Origin: Parasphingorhabdus flavimaris
GTDB lineage: Bacteria > Pseudomonadota > Alphaproteobacteria > Sphingomonadales > Sphingomonadaceae
Assembly (NCBI RefSeq): GCF_013371215.1
Contig: NZ_JABWMH010000004.1
Coordinates: forward strand, 248,001-312,000
Direction of reading: 5' to 3'
DNA: 64,000 bases
A model generated the notes under the pieces. That model was not told the origin of the DNA. It did not search any database and worked only from the letters and a program-made list of their open reading frames with translations. Below are positions 54,042 to 62,365 of the stretch, in pieces. A program made the translations under genes and the position numbers. Each line of letters opens with the position of its first letter. Positions within the stretch are counted from its first letter, which is position 1.

Positions 54042-54884
54042 TTGGTTAGTCTTAGATATTTTGCGCCTGCCGAAGATGTCCGGGATCTTGTCTCGGTCTA
54101 TTATCTGTTCGAGGTGGACCAGCCGCGCTTTGCCGATAACGAGCGGGCGGCGATAGCCCAGTTGCGATTTCTGCTCGAAGGGAGCGCGGTCATCAGCTTT
54201 GCCAATGGCAGCAGTTTTCCGGCCAAGGATGTCATGCTCCAGGGGCCTTCGACAGGATCGATGCATTTTGACGTGACCGGTCCATTCCGGATGTTCGGCG
54301 TCGGCATATTGCCCGCCGGCTGGGCCATTTCCACCAAGAAATCGGCTGCCGAATATACCGACCGTGCGGTCAATGCCGCCGAAGTATTTACCCAGGAGAT
54401 CGACAAGAATCTGGAATATCTGCGCGGTTGCAAGACTCCGGAAGAGATGGTGGCCTGGGCGGACAAGATTTACCGGGCGCTGAAACCGCGCCTGAAGCCG
54501 GAAACGGCCGCGTTCACCAAGATGATCGACGAATGGCTGTCATCGGAACCGTCGCCGCCGGTCAGTGGCCTGATGGAACGTTCAAGCCAAAGCTCGCGGC
54601 AGGTGCTGCGCACGGTCAACAAGCTGTACGGCATGCCGCCCAAATATCTGGCGCGCAAATATCGCGCCTTGCGGGCGGCGAGAGCTTATGCCGAGCATAA
54701 TGAAGAAGAGCTGCTCGAGCTGGTCGATGCCTTTTACGACCAGTCGCATATGATTCGCGAAGTGAAATTCTTTGCCGGCGTGACCCCGACCCAGCTGCGC
54801 GTGGGCGAGGGCGAAACCGCCCGGCTCATCGATCAGCGCGCGGATCTCAAGGGCAAGATTCCACCACTGATTTCCGATACGTGA
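54042..54884 (+). CDS. AraC-type HTH transcriptional regulator (paralogue of 6216-7115)
   Basis: 280 aa with the same layout as the regulator at 6216: an N-terminal sensor-like domain (VYYLFEVDQ, MLQGPSTGSMHFDVTG, FGVGILPAGWA) and a C-terminal HTH_18 region (ERSSQSSRQVLRTVNKLYG, PPKYLARKYRALRAA, FYDQSHMIREVKFFAG). The TTG start at 54042 has AAGGGG eight bases upstream. It is between a strong terminator and the SUF regulator gene, so it is likely monocistronic. Confidence 0.82.
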   Translation: MVSLRYFAPAEDVRDLVSVYYLFEVDQPRFADNERAAIAQLRFLLEGSAVISFANGSSFPAKDVMLQGPSTGSMHFDVTGPFRMFGVGILPAGWAISTKKSAAEYTDRAVNAAEVFTQEIDKNLEYLRGCKTPEEMVAWADKIYRALKPRLKPETAAFTKMIDEWLSSEPSPPVSGLMERSSQSSRQVLRTVNKLYGMPPKYLARKYRALRAARAYAEHNEEELLELVDAFYDQSHMIREVKFFAGVTPTQLRVGEGETARLIDQRADLKGKIPPLISDT

Positions 54885-54961
54885 TTGGAAGAATTGGAAG
54901 CATGTTTTTGCTTTTTTTAAGCCGCTTGAACCCGCGCTACGCTTGCAATGTTGGATAAATG

Positions 54962-54976
54962 AGACTAAATCAGTCT
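54962..54976. promoter_or_regulatory. Palindrome in the suf promoter region, candidate operator
   Basis: AGACT-AAATC-AGTCT is a perfect 5-5-5 inverted repeat; overlapping it, CTAAA and TTTAG (54965-54983) form another. It lies 35 bases before the start of the Rrf2 gene. Rrf2 regulators (IscR, SufR, RirA) bind short palindromes at such positions, so autoregulation is plausible but untested. Confidence 0.35.
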
Positions 54977-55010
54977 TGTTTAGATTTTCACCACCAGCGA
55001 TTCGAGAAAC

Positions 55011-55532
55011 ATGCGCCTTTCCAACCTAGCCGACTATGCCGTAGTCCTGATGTCCGCCGCCGCGCGCCATTGCGGTGCTGCGCTGCTCGCGGAAGGCAAG
55101 CTCAACGCGACAAAGCTCTCGCAGGAAACCGGTGTCCCGCTGCCGACGGCCAAGAAACTGGTCAGCCGCCTGACCGCTGCGGGCCTGTTTGAATCGACCC
55201 GCGGGATCGGTGGCGGCATCAGGCTGGCGCGCCCGCCGGCGTCGATCAGCCTTGCCGATATTGTCGAGGCGGTCGAAGGCCCGCTGGCGATTACCTGCTG
55301 CACCATCGACGGCAATCATGATTGCGCGCTGGAGAGTGGCTGTACCGTGAAGCCCCATTGGGGTGTGATCAACCGGACGATCCGGGAGGCGCTGGACGAG
55401 GTCAGTCTCGCCAGCCTGTCGAATCTGCCTTCAACAAACATGGATCACCGTCCGTCTCGGACGAAGTCGAGCGACGGTGATAGCAAGCGGAGTGTCTCGA
55501 CTTCGCTCGACACGAACGGGATAATGTTATGA
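55011..55532 (+). CDS. Rrf2-family SUF operon regulator
   Basis: 173 aa. Winged-helix DNA-binding domain ([44 protein letters not shown]), then a cysteine cluster for an Fe-S cluster (C96/C97, C105, C111 in [18 protein letters not shown]). The family ends soon after residue 140. Here residues about 145-171 ([21 protein letters not shown]) are encoded by a palindromic repeat and look like an acquired tail. ATGA overlap with sufB. It probably senses Fe-S status and represses the operon. Confidence 0.92.
   Translation: MRLSNLADYAVVLMSAAARHCGAALLAEGKLNATKLSQETGVPLPTAKKLVSRLTAAGLFESTRGIGGGIRLARPPASISLADIVEAVEGPLAITCCTIDGNHDCALESGCTVKPHWGVINRTIREALDEVSLASLSNLPSTNMDHRPSRTKSSDGDSKRSVSTSLDTNGIML
55448..55519 (+). 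repeat. Palindromic element copy A (in the Rrf2 gene 3' end)
   Basis: 72-base imperfect palindrome. The right half is TCTCGACTTCGCTCGACACG followed by AACGG; the left half is its degenerate complement. Same family as 58868-58941 and 60236-60309. It is translated as the tail of the regulator. Confidence 0.85.
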
Positions 55533-57037
55533 GTGATTCAGTCAAAACCTCTGACTATGACGCAGAGCGGAAGGAAATGAACGCCGAGGCCCAGGAAGCG
55601 GTCGACAAGGCGAGCACATACGAGTTCGGCTGGTCGTCGGACATCGAGCAGGATTTTGCGCCCAAGGGTCTGAACGAAGACACGGTGCGCTTCATTTCCG
55701 ACAAGAAGGGCGAGCCGGAATGGATGCTCGACTGGCGCCTCAAGGCTTTCCGGATGTGGGAAAAGATGGAATCGCCGGACTGGGCCAAGCTCGACATCCC
55801 GATGATCGACTATCAGGACGCTTATTATTACGCCGAGCCGAAGCCGAAGGAAAAGCTGGGTAGCCTCGACGAGGTTGATCCGGAAATCCTGCGGGTTTAT
55901 GAAAAGCTCGGCATTCCGATCGAGGAGCAGAAGGTTCTCGCGGGCGTCGAGGGTGCGCGCAAGGTTGCGGTCGACGCCGTATTTGACAGCGTGTCGGTGG
56001 CGACGACCTTCCGCAAGGAACTGGAAGACGCGGGCGTGATCTTCCGCTCGATCAGCGAGGCGATCAAGGAATATCCCGATCTCGTCCGCAAATATCTCGG
56101 CAAGGTTGTGCCGATGCGCGACAATTATTTCGCGACGCTCAATTGCGCCGTGTTCAGCGACGGGACCTTCGTCTACATCCCCAAGGGCGTGAAATGTCCG
56201 ATGGAGCTGAGCACCTATTTCCGGATCAACGCGGAAAATACCGGGCAGTTCGAGCGGACTTTGATCGTCGCCGACGAAGGCAGCTATGTCTCCTATCTTG
56301 AGGGCTGCACCGCGCCGATGCGCGACGAGAACCAGCTGCACGCCGCCGTGGTCGAACTGGTCGCGATGGATGATGCGGAAATCAAATATTCGACCGTGCA
56401 GAACTGGTATCCCGGCGACGAGAATGGCAAGGGCGGCATCTATAATTTCGTCACCAAGCGCGGGCTCTGCCAGGGCAAGAATAGCAAGATCAGCTGGACC
56501 CAGGTCGAGACCGGCAGCGCGGTGACCTGGAAATATCCGAGCTGCGTGCTGAACGGCGAGAATAGCGTGGGCGAATTCTACTCGGTCGCGCTGACCAACA
56601 ATTACCAGCAGGCCGATACCGGCACCAAGATGATCCATAACGGCAAGAACACCCGTTCGACGATCATCTCCAAAGGTATCAGCGCCGGCCACAGCGACAA
56701 TACCTATCGCGGTCTGGTGCGGGTCGGGCCGAATGCGGAGAATGTCCGTAACTTTACCCAGTGCGATTCATTGCTGCTCGGCGACCAGTCAGGCGCGCAT
56801 ACCGTGCCCTATATCGAGGTCAAAAACCCGACCGCGACGATCGAGCATGAAGCGACGACCAGCAAGATCAGCGACGACCAGATGTTCTACGCCCAGCAGC
56901 GCGGGCTGGACGAAGAAGCGGCGGTGAGTCTGATCGTCAACGGCTTTGCCAAGGAAGTGCTCAAGGAACTGCCGATGGAATTTGCGGTCGAAGCGCAGAA
57001 ATTGCTGGCGATTTCGCTGGAAGGATCGGTTGGGTGA
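55529..57037 (+). CDS. sufB: Fe-S cluster assembly scaffold SufB
   Basis: 502 aa. Core SUF scaffold subunit, which forms the SufBC2D complex for de novo Fe-S assembly. Family blocks: [72 protein letters not shown] and [14 protein letters not shown]. The ATG overlaps the regulator stop (ATGA). Downstream, before sufC, lies a palindromic repeat. Confidence 0.97.
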   Translation: MSDSVKTSDYDAERKEMNAEAQEAVDKASTYEFGWSSDIEQDFAPKGLNEDTVRFISDKKGEPEWMLDWRLKAFRMWEKMESPDWAKLDIPMIDYQDAYYYAEPKPKEKLGSLDEVDPEILRVYEKLGIPIEEQKVLAGVEGARKVAVDAVFDSVSVATTFRKELEDAGVIFRSISEAIKEYPDLVRKYLGKVVPMRDNYFATLNCAVFSDGTFVYIPKGVKCPMELSTYFRINAENTGQFERTLIVADEGSYVSYLEGCTAPMRDENQLHAAVVELVAMDDAEIKYSTVQNWYPGDENGKGGIYNFVTKRGLCQGKNSKISWTQVETGSAVTWKYPSCVLNGENSVGEFYSVALTNNYQQADTGTKMIHNGKNTRSTIISKGISAGHSDNTYRGLVRVGPNAENVRNFTQCDSLLLGDQSGAHTVPYIEVKNPTATIEHEATTSKISDDQMFYAQQRGLDEEAAVSLIVNGFAKEVLKELPMEFAVEAQKLLAISLEGSVG

Positions 57038-57057
57038 TGAGCCTGTCTGTCCTCCTT

Positions 57058-57145
57058 CGTCATCCTGAACTTGTTTCAGGATCCGCTTCTCCGACTGCAC
57101 AGTTGGCCGGGGCACCATGGATGCTGAAACGAGTTCAGCATGACG
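57058..57145 (+). repeat. Palindromic intergenic repeat between sufB and sufC
   Basis: CGTCATCCTGAACTTGTTTC-AGGATCC at the left and its imperfect complement GGATGCTGAAACGAGTTCAG-CATGACG at the right. 'CGTCATCCTGAAC...TTTCAGGATC' is a widespread alphaproteobacterial intergenic palindrome (recall). It does not match copies A-C. Confidence 0.8.
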
Positions 57146-57199
57146 ATTTCCACGGGTGTCACGCACCGTCTCAAGAATTTTGAACTGAAAAGAAACCAA

Positions 57200-57949
57200 A
57201 TGCTAAAAATTGAAAACCTTCACGCCACAGTCGGCGACACTGAAATCCTCAAGGGGCTTTCGCTCGAAATCAACGCTGGTGAAATCCATGCGATCATGGG
57301 GCCCAATGGCGCGGGCAAGTCGACGCTGGCTTATGCGCTGGGCGGACGGCCCGGTTATGAAGCGACCGAGGGCAGTGCCAGTTTTGACGGGCAGGATTTG
57401 CTCGATATGGACCCGCACGAGCGGGCCGCCGCGGGTATTTTCCTCGGTTTCCAATATCCGGTCGAAATTCCCGGCGTGTCCAACCTGCAATTCCTGCGCG
57501 AGAGCCTGAATGCGCAGCGTGCGGTGCGTGGCGAAGAGGCGCTGAACGGCGCGGAATTCATTAAGCTGGCCAAAGAAAAGGCGGCGCTGCTGAAGATGGA
57601 CATGGACATGCTCAAGCGGGCGGTCAATGTCGGTTTTTCGGGCGGCGAGAAGAAGCGTAACGAGATGGTGCAGATGGGGATTTTGGATCCCAAACTGGCG
57701 ATCCTCGACGAAACCGACAGCGGCCTCGACATCGATGCGCTTCGCACCGTGGGTTCGGGCATCAACGCGATCATGCGCAAGCCGGACAAGGCGGTGCTGC
57801 TGATCACCCATTATCAACGGCTGCTCGACGAAGTGAAGCCCGATTTTGTCCACGTGCTGGCGGCTGGCCGGATCGTGAAGACGGGTGGTCCGGAACTGGC
57901 GATGCAACTTGAAGAAGAAGGCTATGAAGCGATTGCGGAGGCGGCATGA
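57200..57949 (+). CDS. sufC: Fe-S cluster assembly ATPase SufC
   Basis: 249 aa ABC-type ATPase. Walker A GPNGAGKST (34-42), Q-loop region GFQYPVEIPGV, signature SGGEKKR (about 146) and Walker B LAILDETDSGLD (about 167), followed by the H-loop ITHYQRLL. It powers the SufBCD scaffold. Start at ATG 57200 (MLKIENLHA); the 20 extra upstream codons come from the repeat and are not family-like. Confidence 0.97.
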   Translation: MLKIENLHATVGDTEILKGLSLEINAGEIHAIMGPNGAGKSTLAYALGGRPGYEATEGSASFDGQDLLDMDPHERAAAGIFLGFQYPVEIPGVSNLQFLRESLNAQRAVRGEEALNGAEFIKLAKEKAALLKMDMDMLKRAVNVGFSGGEKKRNEMVQMGILDPKLAILDETDSGLDIDALRTVGSGINAIMRKPDKAVLLITHYQRLLDEVKPDFVHVLAAGRIVKTGGPELAMQLEEEGYEAIAEAA

Positions 57950-57965
57950 TGATGTGCGCTAACTC

Positions 57966-58095
57966 TTTCCTCCCTGTCGCGCAGCGATGGGGAGGTGGCA
58001 GTAGCGAAGCTGCTGACGGAGGGGTTTTGTGCACGTTGCCCCTCCACCATGCTTCGCATGGTCCCCCTCCCCGTGCCTTTGGCACAGGGAGGAAA
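57966..58095 (+). repeat. Palindromic repeat between sufC and sufD, includes the sufD SD
   Basis: Outer arms TTTCCTCCCTG (57966-57976) and CAGGGAGGAAA (58085-58095) are exact complements. Inner palindromes include CCATGCTTCGCATGG and GTGCCTTTGGCAC. The right arm holds GGGAGGAAA immediately before ATG 58098, so the repeat provides the Shine-Dalgarno sequence of sufD. Confidence 0.85.
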
Positions 58096-58097
58096 AT

Positions 58098-58850
58098 ATG
58101 AATGCTCCGCTTCCTACGCGCCGTGATGAGGCCTGGCGCTATGCTGATCTCAAGGCGCTCGAACCTGTCTGGGCGAAACTGACCGGCCCCGAGCAGATCA
58201 CCGTGCCGGCTGGCGAAACCGTTTCGCGGCAGATTGCCGAATTGCCGGTGATCGACGGCGTTGGCATGATTGATCTTGATGTCACTATCGGTGACAAGGC
58301 AACCTTCATCCTGCACGTCCTCGCGCACAATGCCGACTATGGCCGCATCCACGTCAAGGCTACCCTCGGCAATGGCTCGCATTTCGAACTTGGCGGCGCG
58401 ATCCTGGGATCGGGCAAGCAGACGCTGGAAATCGTTACCGAGACCATTCACGCCGAACCCAATGCGACCTCCAACCAGGTGGTGCGTTCGGTGCTGGCGG
58501 ATACCGCCACGGGCAGTTTCCTCGGCCGCATCAACGTGGCTCGCCATGCTCAGAAAACCGATGCTGCGCAGTCGGTCAAGTCGATGCTGCTCGATCGCGG
58601 CGCGACGGCGAACGCCAAGCCGGAACTCGAAATTTTCGCCGATGACGTGAAATGCGCCCATGGCGCGACGGTTGGCGAGCTCAACAAGCAGGCGCTCTTC
58701 TACATGGCCTCGCGCGGGATTGATCCGGTGACGGCGAAGAAACTGATGCTGCAGGCTTTCATCGCCGATGCCTTTGTGTCGCTGGAGGATGATGCGGCGC
58801 GGGACGGGATCGAGGGCAAGGCGCTTGAGGTGCTGGAGGGACTGTCGTGA
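58098..58850 (+). CDS. sufD: Fe-S cluster assembly protein SufD (short form)
   Basis: 250 aa against over 400 in E. coli; alphaproteobacteria in this group have short SufD forms (recall). The N-terminus NAPLPTRRDEAWRYADLKAL, the beta-helix core (FELGGAILGSGKQTLEI, RINVARHAQKTDAAQS) and the C-terminal DVKCAHGATVGELNKQALFY, ASRGID are diagnostic. Scaffold partner of SufB/SufC. Start at ATG 58098 is fixed by GGGAGG; earlier codons from 58029 are repeat sequence. GTGA overlap with sufS. Confidence 0.95.
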   Translation: MNAPLPTRRDEAWRYADLKALEPVWAKLTGPEQITVPAGETVSRQIAELPVIDGVGMIDLDVTIGDKATFILHVLAHNADYGRIHVKATLGNGSHFELGGAILGSGKQTLEIVTETIHAEPNATSNQVVRSVLADTATGSFLGRINVARHAQKTDAAQSVKSMLLDRGATANAKPELEIFADDVKCAHGATVGELNKQALFYMASRGIDPVTAKKLMLQAFIADAFVSLEDDAARDGIEGKALEVLEGLS

Positions 58851-60136
58851 GCGGGAACAGCTCTCTCCCGTTCGCTTCGAGCGAAGTCGAGAAGCCGGTT
58901 GTGGCGGATAGAGGTGTCTCGACTGCGCTCGACACGAACGGACTTGTGCCTTCCCACCGCGCCGACTTCCCCGGCATCGCCGCCGACTGGCATTATCTCG
59001 ACACCGCAGCCACCGCCCAGAAGGCCAAGCCGGTGCTCGACGCCATCGCCCGCGCTTATGGTCCCGACTATGCGACCGTGCATCGCGGTGTTTACGAACG
59101 CTCGGCGAATATGACTCTGGCTTATGAAGCGGCGCGCAAGCGGGTGGCAGGCTTCCTCAATGCCGCCTCGGAAAATGAAATCGTCTTCACCAGCGGCGCG
59201 ACCGACAGTATCAATCTGGTCGCCGAAAGCTGGGGCAACAAGTTTGTTGGCGAGGGCGACCGGATCATGCTGTCGCGGCTGGAGCACCATAGCAATATCG
59301 TGCCGTGGCAGATGCTGGCCGAACGGACCGGCGCGCATATCGATGTCGCGCCGCTGACCGGCGATGGCCAGATCGATCTCGACTGGATCAAGGAAAATCT
59401 GACCGAGCGGCACAAGCTGGTCGCGCTGGCTCATGTTTCCAATGTGCTCGGCTCTCTGCTCGACGCCAAACGGGCGGCGGCAATCGCACACAAGGTTGGC
59501 GCGAAGCTGTTGCTCGACGGCTGTCAGGCCGCGCCGCGGCTGCCGGTCGATGTGCAGGACCTTGGCTGCGATTTCTATGTTTTTTCCGGGCACAAGATTT
59601 ACGGACCGACCGGCATCGGCGCGCTCTGGGCGCCTTATGAGGTGCTCGAGGCCATGCCACCATGGAAGGGCGGCGGGTCGATGATCGACCGCGTTTCCTT
59701 CGACGGCACGACCTTTGCGCCGCCACCGGGTCGTTTTGAGGCCGGGACACCCCATATTGTCGGTGTGGTCGGGCTGGATGCGGCGATCCAATATGTCGAG
59801 GACATCGGGCTGGATGTGATTTCGGCGCATGAAAATGCCACGCTGGCCAAGGCGCGCGAAGCGCTTTCGGGTATCAACTCGGTGCGGGTTTTCGGGCCGG
59901 ACAAGAGCATGGGCATATTGAGTTTCGCGGTCGGCGACGTGCATCCGCATGATGTCGCCACTATATTGGATGAAGGCGGCGTGGCGATCCGCGCCGGCCA
60001 TCATTGCGCGCAGCCCTTGATGGACTATCTCGGCGTGGCGGCGACAGCGCGCGCGAGTTTCGGGATTTACAGCGATGACGATGATGTTGCCGCGCTGGTG
60101 GACGGCATCAATCGGGTCAGAAAGATTTTCGGGTAA
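58847..60136 (+). CDS. sufS: Cysteine desulfurase SufS
   Basis: 429 aa. This PLP enzyme releases sulfur from cysteine as persulfide for SUF assembly. PLP lysine in SGHKIYGPTG (K250), catalytic cysteine in RAGHHCAQPLM (C387) and the start of the true domain at HRADFPGIAADWHYLDTAAT (about 37). Residues about 7-32 (LPFASSEVEK, GVSTALDTNG) are encoded by palindromic element copy B and are absent from the family. GTG start at 58847 overlapping the sufD stop. Confidence 0.96.
   Translation: MSGNSSLPFASSEVEKPVVADRGVSTALDTNGLVPSHRADFPGIAADWHYLDTAATAQKAKPVLDAIARAYGPDYATVHRGVYERSANMTLAYEAARKRVAGFLNAASENEIVFTSGATDSINLVAESWGNKFVGEGDRIMLSRLEHHSNIVPWQMLAERTGAHIDVAPLTGDGQIDLDWIKENLTERHKLVALAHVSNVLGSLLDAKRAAAIAHKVGAKLLLDGCQAAPRLPVDVQDLGCDFYVFSGHKIYGPTGIGALWAPYEVLEAMPPWKGGGSMIDRVSFDGTTFAPPPGRFEAGTPHIVGVVGLDAAIQYVEDIGLDVISAHENATLAKAREALSGINSVRVFGPDKSMGILSFAVGDVHPHDVATILDEGGVAIRAGHHCAQPLMDYLGVAATARASFGIYSDDDDVAALVDGINRVRKIFG
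58868..58941 (+). repeat. Palindromic element copy B (inside sufS)
   Basis: 74-base palindrome. The left half begins CCGTTCG and contains CGAGCGAAGTCGAGA; the right half has TCTCGACTGCGCTCGACACG before AACGG. Same length and near-identical right half as copy C in sufT. Translated in frame as part of the SufS N-terminus. Confidence 0.9.
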
Positions 60137-60145
60137 GGTGACGAT

Positions 60146-60757
60146 ATGAACGAAGAACGCAAAATATTGGTCGAGGAAGTCGATTCGGTCGAGAAGCCGA
60201 AGCTAGCGAAGGTCGAGGATGCGGTGGACGATACCCCGTTCGTCTCGAGCGAAGTCGAGAGACCGGATGATGGCGAGCAAAGTGTCTCGACTGCGCTCGA
60301 CACGAACGGCACGGCGGAAGAAAAGCCCGCGCCGGTGATGGCACCTTCGCCCTATGAAGCGGAAAGCGATGCGGCAAAGCTCAATCGCAAGAAGGATTAT
60401 CTCGAGGGCTTTCTCGCGCAGAAACCGACCGAGGCTGCGGCTGGAGAAGCGGGTGGCGACCTGTATGAAGCCGTGGTCGACACGCTGAAATCCATCTATG
60501 ATCCGGAAATTCCGGTGAATATCTACGATCTCGGCCTGATCTACGGCGTCGAGATTACGCCCGACAATCACGCGATTGTCACCATGACATTGACCACGCC
60601 GCATTGCCCGGTCGCCGAATCGATGCCCGGCGAGATCGAGCTGCAGGTCGGCAGCGTGCCCGGCGTCGGCCATGCCGAAGTCAATCTCGTCTGGGACCCG
60701 CCCTGGGACCCGCAGAAGATGAGCGACGAGGCGAAGCTTGAACTGGGAATGTTGTAA
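60146..60757 (+). CDS. sufT: SUF-associated DUF59/MIP18 protein (SufT)
   Basis: 203 aa. The C-terminal DUF59 domain (about 105-203) has the signatures IYDPEIPVNIYDLGLIYGV and TTPHCPVAESMP with the conserved cysteine, ending NLVWDPPWDPQKMSDEAK. It assists Fe-S maturation or delivery. The long N-terminus is charged and probably disordered; residues about 31-55 ([22 protein letters not shown]) are encoded by palindromic element copy C. Follows sufS by nine bases. Confidence 0.92.
   Translation: MNEERKILVEEVDSVEKPKLAKVEDAVDDTPFVSSEVERPDDGEQSVSTALDTNGTAEEKPAPVMAPSPYEAESDAAKLNRKKDYLEGFLAQKPTEAAAGEAGGDLYEAVVDTLKSIYDPEIPVNIYDLGLIYGVEITPDNHAIVTMTLTTPHCPVAESMPGEIELQVGSVPGVGHAEVNLVWDPPWDPQKMSDEAKLELGML
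60236..60309 (+). repeat. Palindromic element copy C (inside sufT)
   Basis: 74-base palindrome aligned base for base with copy B except in the loop and a few arm positions. The left half has CGTCTCGAGCGAAGTCGAGA, the right half TCTCGACTGCGCTCGACACG. It is read in the same frame as in sufS, giving SSEVE and VSTALDTNG. Confidence 0.9.
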
Positions 60758-60762
60758 GATAT

Positions 60763-60858
60763 CCCCCTCCCGCTTGCGGGAGGGGTTAGGGGTGGGCCCG
60801 GGATTGGCCTGAGCCCCTATACAATCCCACCCCCGGCCCCTCCCGTAAACGGGAGGGG
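60763..60858 (+). repeat. GC-rich compound palindrome between sufT and sufA
   Basis: Two hairpins, CCCCTCCCGC-TT-GCGGGAGGGG at the left and CCCCTCCCGTAAACGGGAGG-GG at the right, are also complementary to each other; GGGGTGGG and CCCACCCC pair between them. The right end is followed by GAGAAGGAGAAAGACT and the sufA ATG, so the ribosome binding site lies beside it. Confidence 0.85.
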
Positions 60859-60873
60859 AGAAGGAGAAAGACT

Positions 60874-61236
60874 ATGACCGAGACAAAAACCAAAACCCGC
60901 GAAATACCCGCCGCGATCATCCTGACCCCGGCGGCCGAGCAGCGCATTGCCGACCTGATGGCAAAAGCGCCGGATGACGCGATCGGCGTGAAACTCTCGA
61001 CTCCGCGGCGCGGCTGTTCGGGGCTTGCCTATTCTGTCGACTATGTCAGCGAGGAAGTCCCGTTTGACGAGAAAATCGTCACCCCCGGCGGCACCTTCTA
61101 CGTTGACGGCGGATCGGTGCTCTACCTGATCGGCAGCACGATGGACTGGGTCGAAGATGATTTCACCGCAGGCTTTGTATTCGAAAATCCGAACGCCAAG
61201 GGCGCCTGTGGATGCGGGGAGAGCTTTACGGTTTAG
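60874..61236 (+). CDS. sufA: A-type Fe-S carrier (SufA/IscA family)
   Basis: 120 aa. HesB/IscA fold with the three ligand cysteines: RRGCSGLAY (C48) and GACGCGESF (C112, C114). AGGAGA lies ahead of the ATG. It carries assembled clusters to target proteins. Last gene of the SUF operon, followed by a strong terminator. No sufE or sufU sulfur-transfer partner is in the operon. Confidence 0.95.
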   Translation: MTETKTKTREIPAAIILTPAAEQRIADLMAKAPDDAIGVKLSTPRRGCSGLAYSVDYVSEEVPFDEKIVTPGGTFYVDGGSVLYLIGSTMDWVEDDFTAGFVFENPNAKGACGCGESFTV

Positions 61237-61265
61237 GAGCTTTTCCAGACAGGACAGGCGAATTA

Positions 61266-61298
61266 AAAAACCCCGGTGTTTTCACACCGGGGTTTTTT
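61266..61298. terminator. Bidirectional terminator between sufA and etfA
   Basis: CCCCGGTGT (61271-61279) and ACACCGGGG (61284-61292) form a perfect 9-bp stem with a four-base loop, flanked by A-run on the left and T-run on the right. It therefore serves both converging transcripts. Confidence 0.95.
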
Positions 61299-61321
61299 AT
61301 TGTCTTGCTGATGGGAGTGTT

Positions 61322-62251
61322 TCAGACCTTCGAAGTCAGTTCCGGAACCGCATCAAACAAATCAGCCACAAGCCCGATATCGGCGACCTGGAAGATCGGC
61401 GCGTCTTCGTCCTTGTTGATCGCGACGATGATCTTGCTGTCCTTCATGCCGGCGAGATGCTGGATCGCGCCGGAGATGCCGATGGCGATATAGACTTCCG
61501 GAGCGACGATCTTGCCGGTCTGGCCGACCTGATAGTCGTTCGGGACATAGCCCGCATCGACCGCAGCGCGCGAGGCACCGATGCCGGCGCCGAGCTTGTC
61601 TGCCAGCGGGGTGATCACTTCCTCGAATTTCTCGCCGGAACCCAGGGCGCGACCGCCGGAGACGATGATCTTGGCGCTGGTCAGTTCGGGACGTTCGGAC
61701 TTGGCGATTTCCTCGCTGACGAAGCTGGACAGGCCGGCGTCGGATGCGCCGCCAACGGCTTCGATGGTGCCGGATCCGCCTTCTGTTGCCGCCTTGTCGA
61801 ACGCCGTACCGCGCACGGTGATGACTTTCTTGGCATCCGAGGATTTCACGGTAGCAATTGCGTTGCCGGCGTATATCGGCCGGGTGAACGTGTCTTCGCT
61901 TTCGACCGAGAGAATGTCGCTGATCTGCATCACGTCGAGCAGGGCTGCGACGCGCGGAGCGATATTCTTGCCAGTGGTGGTGGCGGGCGCGAGGAACGCG
62001 TCGTGCGTTTCCATCAGGCTGGCGATCAGCGGCGCGGCATTTTCCGCGAGCTGGTTGGCGAGCGACGCATCGTCGGCGACATGGACGGTGGCAACGCCAG
62101 CGACCTTGGCGGCCTGTTCGGCAACGCTGCCGCAGCCCGAGCCGATGACCAGCGCGTGGACTTCGCCCAGTTGCGACGCGGCGGTGACAACGGCCAGCGT
62201 CGCGTCTTTCATATTGGCGTTATCATGTTCTACGAGTACGAGAGTTTTCAT
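61322..62251 (-). CDS. etfA: Electron transfer flavoprotein, alpha subunit
   Basis: 309 aa. The C-terminal FAD-binding domain has [52 protein letters not shown] and [15 protein letters not shown]. With EtfB it passes electrons from acyl-CoA dehydrogenases to ETF-ubiquinone oxidoreductase. It follows etfB on the minus strand after 114 bases that hold a palindromic repeat. Confidence 0.97.
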   Translation of the reverse strand: MKTLVLVEHDNANMKDATLAVVTAASQLGEVHALVIGSGCGSVAEQAAKVAGVATVHVADDASLANQLAENAAPLIASLMETHDAFLAPATTTGKNIAPRVAALLDVMQISDILSVESEDTFTRPIYAGNAIATVKSSDAKKVITVRGTAFDKAATEGGSGTIEAVGGASDAGLSSFVSEEIAKSERPELTSAKIIVSGGRALGSGEKFEEVITPLADKLGAGIGASRAAVDAGYVPNDYQVGQTGKIVAPEVYIAIGISGAIQHLAGMKDSKIIVAINKDEDAPIFQVADIGLVADLFDAVPELTSKV

Positions 62252-62280
62252 GGTTTAACTCCTTAAATTCCTGTTCCAAA

Positions 62281-62345
62281 CCGTTCGTGCTGAGCCTGTC
62301 GAAGCACCTTGTCCCACCCTCCTTCGACAAGCTCAGGATGAACGG
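62281..62345 (-). repeat. Palindromic repeat between etfB and etfA
   Basis: Arms CCGTTCGTGCTGAGCCTGTC-GAAG and CTTCGACAAGCTCAGGATG-AACGG. This 'CGTTCGTcCTGAGCcTGTCGAAGG' type is another common sphingomonad palindrome, related to 63219-63291. Confidence 0.85.
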
Positions 62346-62365
62346 GGGTGATCGGGCTCCAACGG

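Noticed and set aside
55538-56692. A 384-codon minus-strand frame
   Set aside because: Antisense to sufB; no motif.
58700-60004. A 434-codon minus-strand frame
   Set aside because: Antisense to sufS; no motif.
61157-62266. A 369-codon plus-strand frame
   Set aside because: Antisense to etfA and crossing the bidirectional terminator.
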